44,002 nt of DNA from a virus. Below the pieces are notes generated by a model, which saw nothing but the letters and a program-made list of their open reading frames with translations, was not told where the DNA came from and made no database searches. A program made the translations under genes and the position numbers. The stretch lies in the IMG/VR virus record IMGVR_UViG_3300032893_000105, positions 1-44,002 of that record; one strand, written 5' to 3'. This document shows positions 38,203 to 44,002 of the stretch, piece after piece (within the stretch, counting starts at the first letter, position 1; every line of letters starts with the position of its first letter).

Positions 38203-39503
38203 AGGCTCACCCTCCCCTCTCCCTCGCCAGTAAAGGCGCCCTGCTTGAGGGCGATCGCCAGTCCTTTTCCGTCCGTGATTTCCTCGACCCGCCGCGACGA
38301 GGCACTCTCGGCGACTGCCTGGGTGCGGGGCCGGCCCCCGGAGCGGTGAGCCCGCAGATCCTCCAGCAGGGCCCGGCGCTTCCGATCACTGGATAGGGCA
38401 GCCAGGGCCTCCAGCATGGCGCTGGAGCACACCACGCCGGCCTCCTCGCACAGGCAGCGGGCCCGATCGCGGGCCTTGTAGCGCCGCAACTCCTCCTTCA
38501 TGTCGTCCTCGTCCTCGTCCCACTCCTCGTCGAACTCCTCGATCTCTTTCTTGCCCTTGCCGCCGAAACCCTTGGCCTGGTCGGCCGGGACCTCGAGATC
38601 AGGCTCAGGCAGGCCGCGTTCGCCCGCCGGTTCGTCCTCCTCGACGGGGGCAGAGAGCTTCTCATGGGTCTTGAGGAGTTCCTTGAGGCGCTTGATCTTC
38701 TCATCGGCCGACATGCTATCGTCGTCCAATACCGCCACGGAGGCGGCGCGGAAGCCATCGGCAAGGGCCTGATGGTGGTCAGCCGGGGCGGCGTCCTCGG
38801 GGGGTGCCGCCTCGTCCGGCATCTCCGTATCCATGTAGTCATCACCCATGCCGGCTTCGAGGAGCCGGCGGAGGGCCTTGCGCCTCCGGGGGCCGAGGGC
38901 CTTCACGCCAGCCCAAGCCTCCAGGAATTTGCGGAAGTTCATGCGCTTGCTCCGACTCCGGCTTCGGCTTTCGGCCAGTCCCCGGGTCGTGGCCGGATCG
39001 GCCACGACATCGACGGACCGGACCTCAGTGATTTCCTGGACCTCAAACACGCCCCGAACTGTCTCGCCCTGACCCTCGGCGTTATGGGACAACCCGAATA
39101 GCTTCGGATTGCGTTCGGCGGCCTCGCAGATCCGTTCGGCCATGGGATGGCTTTGGAGGTAATGCAAATCGGCGAAGAGCTCGCCTCCCACGACCCGCAC
39201 ATTCTCTAGCCAACCAAAGACGTCCTCACTGTCGCGCGAGTCTTCGGGCCGACGAGGGTGGTTGATTCGGACCGACCGACCCTCGTAGAGGTGGACAGCT
39301 TTCTCGACCGCCTCAGGGAGATAGCAACGGCCGTTCTCAGACTGGCTGCCTAAGACTTTTACATTGCGAATTACTCCCTTGTCACGGTCCACGATCAGGC
39401 CACTGCCAGTACGCACCACCTCCTCTGGGAGGCGGACGGTGCGACGGGCCGTGCGGTGGACAGGGGTAGTCGTCTTATGAACCATGCGACGAGCATCGCA
39501 CAT
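38199..39503 (-). CDS. Prohead protease with C-terminal scaffold-like domain
   Basis: 434 aa (ATG at 39503 or 39485). Residues 30-180 (GVIRNVKVLGSQSENGRCYL, YEGRSVRINHPRRPED, FGLSHNAEGQGET, VQEITEVRSVDVVADPATTR GL) match the head-maturation protease fold; His in NHP and Ser in GLSHN are candidate catalytic residues. After a hinge, residues 210-350 become acidic (EIEEFDEEWDEDEDDMKEEL) and helical, like a scaffold. Protease-scaffold fusion lets the scaffold be cleaved out as the capsid matures. Confidence 0.82.
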   Translation of the reverse strand: MCDARRMVHKTTTPVHRTARRTVRLPEEVVRTGSGLIVDRDKGVIRNVKVLGSQSENGRCYLPEAVEKAVHLYEGRSVRINHPRRPEDSRDSEDVFGWLENVRVVGGELFADLHYLQSHPMAERICEAAERNPKLFGLSHNAEGQGETVRGVFEVQEITEVRSVDVVADPATTRGLAESRSRSRSKRMNFRKFLEAWAGVKALGPRRRKALRRLLEAGMGDDYMDTEMPDEAAPPEDAAPADHHQALADGFRAASVAVLDDDSMSADEKIKRLKELLKTHEKLSAPVEEDEPAGERGLPEPDLEVPADQAKGFGGKGKKEIEEFDEEWDEDEDDMKEELRRYKARDRARCLCEEAGVVCSSAMLEALAALSSDRKRRALLEDLRAHRSGGRPRTQAVAESASSRRVEEITDGKGLAIALKQGAFTGEGEGRVSL

Positions 39504-39518
39504 TATTGTGGCGGCGCT

Positions 39519-40595
39519 CTAGAGGCACTGTCCAGTGGGAGGGCCGAAGCAATCACCATAGGTGGGGTCCCGCCTCAGGAACTCCCTTAGCTCGTCATAC
39601 CTGCGGCCCCCGATCAGCACTCGCTTGCGTCGGGGGCCGGCCTTTTGGAACCACGCCTCCATTACCTTCTTGTCGGGACCGACTAGCCGGGAATCTCTCA
39701 GAATGGGGGACAACCAGCATCGGCAATTCCACGCGGTAGTCCCATCCGCCTCCTGGGGCGGATTCGGCATCTGGTCGTAGCCCAATTGCCCCGGAGCCGG
39801 GTTGGCGTAATAGGCGGTGCCGTTGCGCTTTCGATGTTCGGGCCGGGTGCGGGCGTCGAGCGTGGCGTGGATCTGATAGCCCACCACCAGATCGCCGAGC
39901 TGCTCATGGGTCTTCATCACCGCAGCCTGAGCCACTCGCAGACTTTCGGTGCGGGCCACCCGCCGGGCACTAGCTCGCACCCCGTCTACCAATGGAAGCA
40001 GGTCTCGAGCAATCTCCTGCTGGCTCTTTCCGGCAGCCAACCCTACAGCCAGTGTGTCTGCCAACACCTCAGGGCTGGCCAGCCGGGTACCAGCGCCGAT
40101 CCGGGTCTGCCAGTCCGTCGCGTAGATCACAGCGTGCAACTCGGCAGCTGTAGGGGCGGGGAGCAGCAGTGCGGAGAGATCACGATTACTGATCTCAGCG
40201 GGCAGACCCAGGAGCGAGAGGAAGTCCAGTTCGCCCGCCTCCTCTTCGCGCAGCCGACCGTGACGATATTGCCAGGTCAGGGCCTGCAGTAGGGCGCGGC
40301 GAGGCAGAGCACGACCCAGCGCCCAGCGGGCGCTCGCCTCCGCCCAGGCGGTGGTGTCGGTCAGTGCTCCTGTCACGGCCTGGATCAGAGCGGGGCGGAG
40401 GGCGGTGAACAGGCGCAAGGCCTGGCCCCGGGCCTCGGCGGGGGCGGGCCGGCGCTTCATTAGCGCCAGAATCTCCAGCCAGACGGCACGGGCGGCACGG
40501 TCGGCGGCGCGGGCGGCCCGACCAGCCCGCAGGCTCACTTCCACTTGCCGGGCCGTCGCCAGAGCAGAGAGCCGGCGCTGAGCGGGAAGAGTCAC
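39519..40595 (-). CDS. Phage head morphogenesis protein (Mu F / SPP1 gp7-like)
   Basis: 358 aa; the GTG overlaps the portal stop (GTGA). The C-terminal part has ARRVARTESLRVAQAAVMKT, then GYQIHATLDARTRPEHRKRN GTAYY and WNCRCWLSPIL, the MuF domain signature (ARTET.....A, D.RTR..H....G, N.RC...P). The N-terminal 150 residues are Arg/Ala-rich helices. It is injected or binds the portal from inside the head in related phages. Order portal-MuF-protease-capsid is classic. Confidence 0.85.
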   Translation of the reverse strand: MTLPAQRRLSALATARQVEVSLRAGRAARAADRAARAVWLEILALMKRRPAPAEARGQALRLFTALRPALIQAVTGALTDTTAWAEASARWALGRALPRRALLQALTWQYRHGRLREEEAGELDFLSLLGLPAEISNRDLSALLLPAPTAAELHAVIYATDWQTRIGAGTRLASPEVLADTLAVGLAAGKSQQEIARDLLPLVDGVRASARRVARTESLRVAQAAVMKTHEQLGDLVVGYQIHATLDARTRPEHRKRNGTAYYANPAPGQLGYDQMPNPPQEADGTTAWNCRCWLSPILRDSRLVGPDKKVMEAWFQKAGPRRKRVLIGGRRYDELREFLRRDPTYGDCFGPPTGQCL

Positions 40596-43399
40596 GAGCC
40601 GTCCCTCTGGCCAGCCAGATTCAGGAGGGCCTGTTCCTGGCCGGGCCGGACCAACACCAGCCCCAGGCGGTGATTGCCCTCGCCGGGAATTCCCACCTCC
40701 CGCTGTACCGGGGTGAAGCCCTGCCGCCCCTCATAATTGGTCAGCGAGATCAGGCCCTTCTGCTGGAGATCCCGAACCGCGGCGTGCAGCTCGGGCACTG
40801 ACAGTCCCGTCTCCTTTTTCAGGTCAGCCAGATCCACCAGATTGTCCGGCCCCGCCAGGCGGTGGATGGCTCCGGCGAGGCCGGCCGCATGCTCGGGGCG
40901 GGGCCCGGCGGGCTGCGCCCCAGAAGGCGACTTCTGTCGTCTTTGCTGAGCTCGCATGGCGTGAGATTTCTCGGCATCACGTCCTGCGGTAGCAAAGATG
41001 CCAGTTTTCTCTGCAGCATAGGCCAATTCGGGGCGCCGTGCTATCAGCGGATCATTGCCTCTGGCTCCAGCCCGAATGATTCGCAATGCGGCAGGATCAT
41101 CTGCATCCGCTTTAGCTGGAAATTCCTCGACATGCCGAAAGAACTCTTCGGCACGGCGAATGTGTGCGACCCACTCCTCGGGAGTGAGAGGTTTATCCCG
41201 CAGGTATTCAGCACTGTGCATTGTTCTTGCTGCAAGAACATCAGCCTTCGTCTCTTGATCCGTATTGAGTCTAGCTTCGTATTCCCGAATGATGTCGGTC
41301 GGCTGGGGCGCCTCGGCCTTCGCTTTCGCTGCCGGCTTCTTGGGTTTCGCCGCAGGTTCTACCTTCACGGCTGCGGCTGCAGCCGTGTCTACCTTCTTCG
41401 CGGCCGCTCCCGCCGCCTGGTGCAACTTTACGGCCAGATTGATGGCTTGCTGGCGGGCCTCAAAGTCCGCCGTCTGCTCTTTCTTGAGTGCGTCGTAGGC
41501 AACCTGGAGTTTCGCCTTCTGGCCCGCCTTTGCCCCCTTTAGCGCCTTCTCGGCTCGATCCAAAAGCATCTGTCTCTTCTGCATCCGCTTGCCGATCGCA
41601 TCGGCAGCACGATCCGCCTTCTTCCAGTCGGCCACTGCAGCCTGATGTCCCTTGATGGCATGGCCGTGTAGTTCCTTCGGCGTGGGCCTGCAAGGGCGAC
41701 CTGTCCTGGAGTCGTGATAGCCCCTGCCCGACTTGTTGGGCACACAGGCCTCAGCCAGAAGTGATTCGGCCAGGGATTCGGGGTAGGATACGGCCTCACC
41801 CCCGCCCTCTTCCTCGCCGCCTTCGGGACCCAGGAGGGCCTGCAGGTCACCCGCCGCGCCGCCCTTTTCTTCGCCAGGCATCGGTAGTCCTTCGCCCTGA
41901 CCGCCGGTCTTCTCCTCCCACTCCTCGATATTCTGCAGCTCTTGCTCGCTGTCGAGGCCCAGTTCCTGTTGCACGGTCTGGATCGACTTGACCCTGGCCT
42001 GGATGTACATGGCGTTAACTTGGGCCTCTTCCTGCTTGTTGCGCACCTCGATCGTGGGTGGCTCCACCTGCAGATCAATAGCCCTCCGCACTTCCTCGAA
42101 TGACCAGCGCCGGCCCATGGCCCGCAGCCGGCCCATGTCACAGGCACAGCGCATGGCCCGCCAGGCCGTGCGCGTGAACAGCACCTGATAGCGCCATTGC
42201 TCCGCCTTGCATCCCTTGACGAATGGAGATTCTGCGGTAATCGAGGAACTGTAGTTGTTATTGCTGGCATCCCCCGAGATCAGCCACTCGGGAGCGTTCC
42301 AGCGCACGGCAACCGAACGCAGTACGGCCTGGACCACGGAGACGAAGCCCTGGGCGTTGGCCGCGAATGGGGGTGCGACGTAGTTGTACCCTTTGGGGAT
42401 ATCGTGGATCGATCCTGGGTAAAAGCGCTGAACGTTGGTGTCGGGACCGCCATAGGGATTGGACTCCACGTAATCGGCGATACTGCCGACAAAGTCCGAT
42501 ACCTCGGAGGAGATAGACTGGTCGTGCTGGCGGATCAAAGCAATGGCCGCCTGCACGGCGCTGCCCTCGCTGAGATTCTCGATCAGGCGTTGAGCGCCCT
42601 TCAGGGTGTCATAAGTGTCGAAGGAGAAGTCGGTGAGGCCGCGCTTGACGTAGCGGTCCACGTTCAATTTGAGGTGATAGATTTCCCTGGCATCGACCTC
42701 CTCGCCGCGACCGGCGTCGCCATCGAGGCAGACCCAGTAGGCCAACGGGTTCTCGATATCATCGGCATGGTTCAGAATGCCGAACGAGGCGGTGGCCAAG
42801 TCGCGGTCGGGTGGCTCAAGAATCTGCTCGGGCAGGACCTGCCGCAACAGAAGTATGCCGTCGCTCTGGGGGAACTCGCGCAGGAAAACTTCGCCATCAC
42901 GACGGCTATTAGCGAACAATTCCCGTTGGAGCAGGCGCCAGTCGTTGGCGCGCTCGAAGTCGTCGAGGACTTCGCTCGCAGCGGCCACCAGGGCCTTCGG
43001 CGTGGAGGCGGCTTTCGGGGCGGCCCGGGTGACATACCCTTCCCCGATAACGTAGTTCGTCAGTCCGCGAATGGCGCCCGAGGCCAGGGTGGACATCGTG
43101 CAGAGGATGCGGGCGCTGGCGCGAAGGCGGGCATGCTCCACCCAAGTCCTCCAGAATGGCCAGAAGCAGCCGAAGCGGCGGTCCGAGTAGGTGGAGACGG
43201 GAAGGATCAGGTCGCGCTCGGGGCCGCGCAGTCGGTCGATGATCTCGTTGTACGTCGAGATCCACTCCCAGGCTTCCTGATCCTCCAGCAAGCGCTTGTG
43301 CTGGGCCTGGGCGCGGCGGAGCTGGCCGAGTTCCAATTCGGCACGGATCAACCGGGCCTGTTGGCGAACTTCCCGCAGGCGAGTCCTGGTGTCATTCAT
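40592..43399 (-). CDS. Portal protein with long C-terminal extension
   Basis: 935 aa from the ATG at 43399 (GGAGGTGGAGC upstream), much longer than usual portals of 450-550 aa. Residues 1-520 are portal: ILCTMSTLASGAIRGLTNYV, PEQILEPPDRDLATASFGIL, ENPLAYWVCLDGDAGRGEEV DAREIYHLKLN, APEWLISGDASNNNYSSSIT. After an acidic Gly-rich hinge come a Lys/Ala-rich coiled-coil (QKRQMLLDRAEKALKGAKAG), a less GC-rich insert near 41.0-41.3 kb, and a C-terminal winged-helix-like part (LVDLADLKKETGLSVPELHA AVRDLQQKGLISL). The extra 400 residues are either internal head protein fused to portal or separate domains of unknown role. Confidence 0.82.
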   Translation of the reverse strand: MNDTRTRLREVRQQARLIRAELELGQLRRAQAQHKRLLEDQEAWEWISTYNEIIDRLRGPERDLILPVSTYSDRRFGCFWPFWRTWVEHARLRASARILCTMSTLASGAIRGLTNYVIGEGYVTRAAPKAASTPKALVAAASEVLDDFERANDWRLLQRELFANSRRDGEVFLREFPQSDGILLLRQVLPEQILEPPDRDLATASFGILNHADDIENPLAYWVCLDGDAGRGEEVDAREIYHLKLNVDRYVKRGLTDFSFDTYDTLKGAQRLIENLSEGSAVQAAIALIRQHDQSISSEVSDFVGSIADYVESNPYGGPDTNVQRFYPGSIHDIPKGYNYVAPPFAANAQGFVSVVQAVLRSVAVRWNAPEWLISGDASNNNYSSSITAESPFVKGCKAEQWRYQVLFTRTAWRAMRCACDMGRLRAMGRRWSFEEVRRAIDLQVEPPTIEVRNKQEEAQVNAMYIQARVKSIQTVQQELGLDSEQELQNIEEWEEKTGGQGEGLPMPGEEKGGAAGDLQALLGPEGGEEEGGGEAVSYPESLAESLLAEACVPNKSGRGYHDSRTGRPCRPTPKELHGHAIKGHQAAVADWKKADRAADAIGKRMQKRQMLLDRAEKALKGAKAGQKAKLQVAYDALKKEQTADFEARQQAINLAVKLHQAAGAAAKKVDTAAAAAVKVEPAAKPKKPAAKAKAEAPQPTDIIREYEARLNTDQETKADVLAARTMHSAEYLRDKPLTPEEWVAHIRRAEEFFRHVEEFPAKADADDPAALRIIRAGARGNDPLIARRPELAYAAEKTGIFATAGRDAEKSHAMRAQQRRQKSPSGAQPAGPRPEHAAGLAGAIHRLAGPDNLVDLADLKKETGLSVPELHAAVRDLQQKGLISLTNYEGRQGFTPVQREVGIPGEGNHRLGLVLVRPGQEQALLNLAGQRDGS

Positions 43400-43472
43400 G
43401 CTCCACCTCCCGCCAGGTAGCCCCAAAAGGAGCCCCCGTAGCGAGAGACAAGGAGAGTGGTGCGGAAGCAAA
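43374..43472. repeat. Terminal overlap, copy 2 (matches 1-99)
   Basis: Same 99 bases as 1-99. Here the sequence continues upstream into the 88-aa gene and the methyltransferase C-terminal half, whereas at the left end it jumps to the methyltransferase N-terminal half. Confidence 0.97.
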
Positions 43473-43662
43473 AGTTCTGGATGGCCTCGACGGAATAAAG
43501 ATACGTGGGGGAAGCCATTATGACCAGGGGCATCCCCGACTCCGTCAGACAGGGAACATACACCACGGACTGTGACCCGAACTGGTTCACCGCGGCCGTG
43601 GCGAACTCCTGGGCGTCCTGTACGGAGGGGAACTGATGGAAGAGGAGTAAGGCATCACTCAC
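43396..43662 (-). CDS. Small hypothetical protein before the portal
   Basis: 88 aa from a GTG at 43662 that overlaps the methyltransferase stop; its own stop overlaps the portal ATG. DALLLFHQFPSVQDAQEFAT AAVNQFGSQSVVYVPCLTES, then GMPLVIMASPTYLYSVEAIQ and RTTLLVSRYGGSFWGYLAGG suggest a small alpha/beta fold. The last 24 or so residues are duplicated at the left contig end as part of the methyltransferase chimera. Role unknown. Confidence 0.6.
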   Translation of the reverse strand: MSDALLLFHQFPSVQDAQEFATAAVNQFGSQSVVYVPCLTESGMPLVIMASPTYLYSVEAIQNFCFRTTLLVSRYGGSFWGYLAGGGA

Positions 43663-43988
43663 ACTCCACTCCCCTTCCCGGCAGTGCCAAACAGCGGACC
43701 CGGGCACATCATCTTCTGTACCCGGTTGCGGGCCAGAGTAGCGTACTGTGACACTCGCTCGATCCCCAGGCACTTCCGCCTCTCGGCGAGGGCTGCCAGA
43801 GCTACGGTGCCGGAACCGAGAAACGGGTCTAGCACTGCACCGTCCGGCGGGCAGAGGTAACGAACCAACCATCGACACAAGATTGAGGGCGTGCCGGCGG
43901 GGTGATCGTGACTCCAGACATCGGAGCGATCGAGGCAATCTCCTTCGACCACCATCACCGGTTCGTCGTCGTCGGGCAGGTCGATCAC
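43659..43988 (-). pseudogene. DNA methyltransferase, C-terminal part joined to its first residues
   Basis: 109 aa from the same GTG as the left-end copy (43988). IDLPDDDEPVMVVEGDCLD is followed directly by RSDVWSHDHPAGTPSILCRW LVRYLCPPDGAVLDPFLGSG TV and CLGIERVSQYATLARNRVQK M. The DPFLGSGT motif is the AdoMet-binding FxGxG loop and the last part is the usual C-terminal helix. The DPPY half is absent; it is at the left end (23-352). In the complete enzyme about 100 residues of target-recognition region, present at neither end, would lie between. Chimera or deletion variant. Confidence 0.8.
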
Positions 43989-44002
43989 CGTCGCCCCCCC
44001 TG
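43929..44002. repeat. Second terminal overlap, copy 2 (matches 293-366)
   Basis: Identical to 293-366. Together with the other overlap it shows that the right end continues into the terminase gene at the left. Confidence 0.97.

Noticed and set aside
42197-43420. 407-aa plus-strand frame opposite the portal gene
   Set aside because: Mirrors the portal codons; the minus-strand product has recognised portal features.
1-44002. tRNA or rRNA genes
   Set aside because: No cloverleaf with a conserved T-loop and no ribosomal RNA sequence noticed in any intergenic gap.

Overview
The window looks like a near-complete genome of a tailed siphovirus, about 44 kb, GC-rich and very densely packed. All protein genes but one read on the minus strand, and many neighbours overlap by ATGA or GTGA. 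The host is probably a planctomycete (inference). The signs are a TIGR02996-type repeat-companion domain, a CsrA homologue, and several small Cys-rich or winged-helix-like proteins of a style I associate with Gemmata-like genomes and their phages. The contig ends overlap: bases 1-99 recur at 43374-43472 and 293-366 recur at 43929-44002, so the molecule is circular or circularly permuted. The two overlaps disagree at one gene, a small adenine or cytosine methyltransferase between terminase and portal. Each end carries a different truncated, in-frame chimera of it.

Read in the direction of transcription (high to low coordinates), the head module comes first: an 88-aa protein, portal (43.4-40.6 kb), Mu F/SPP1 gp7-like head morphogenesis protein, prohead protease with an acidic scaffold-like tail, a probable decoration protein and the major capsid protein. 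The connector and tail follow (36.2-18.2 kb): small head or decoration proteins, an HK97 gp10-like protein, a tail-terminator-like domain fused to a collagen-like fibre, a block of fibre or decoration proteins, a probable major tail protein, tail assembly chaperones with a lambda G/GT-type -1 frameshift site, the tape measure and tail-tip proteins. Lysis-type genes follow (17.8-16.0 kb): a holin-like protein, a papain/C39-like peptidase and a signal-bearing small protein.

The accessory and regulatory region (16.0-13.1 kb) holds an AP2/zinc-ribbon protein, an integrase reduced to its catalytic half, an excisionase-like HTH protein and the only plus-strand gene, a ribbon-helix-helix-type regulator. 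Between that regulator and the early genes lie divergent sigma70-like promoters with four GGCTWGCC-type boxes. The leftward promoter reads into a 350-bp array with 5-bp periodicity, then two genes (a protein with possible RAMP/Cas7-like features and a 152-aa phage-conserved protein), then a second array of the same kind. This bracketed cassette is the most unusual part of the window.

The early or replication region (11.1-2.5 kb) encodes small proteins, CsrA, a Rad52-like annealing protein, a SWIM zinc-finger protein, a RepA-like AAA ATPase, a 226-bp nested palindrome carrying 8-bp-phased CACTGT boxes (a candidate origin or operator), a DNA methyltransferase, a sigma factor and a PD-(D/E)XK-like nuclease. 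It runs into the two terminase genes. All function calls come from reading the sequence; no database search was possible.
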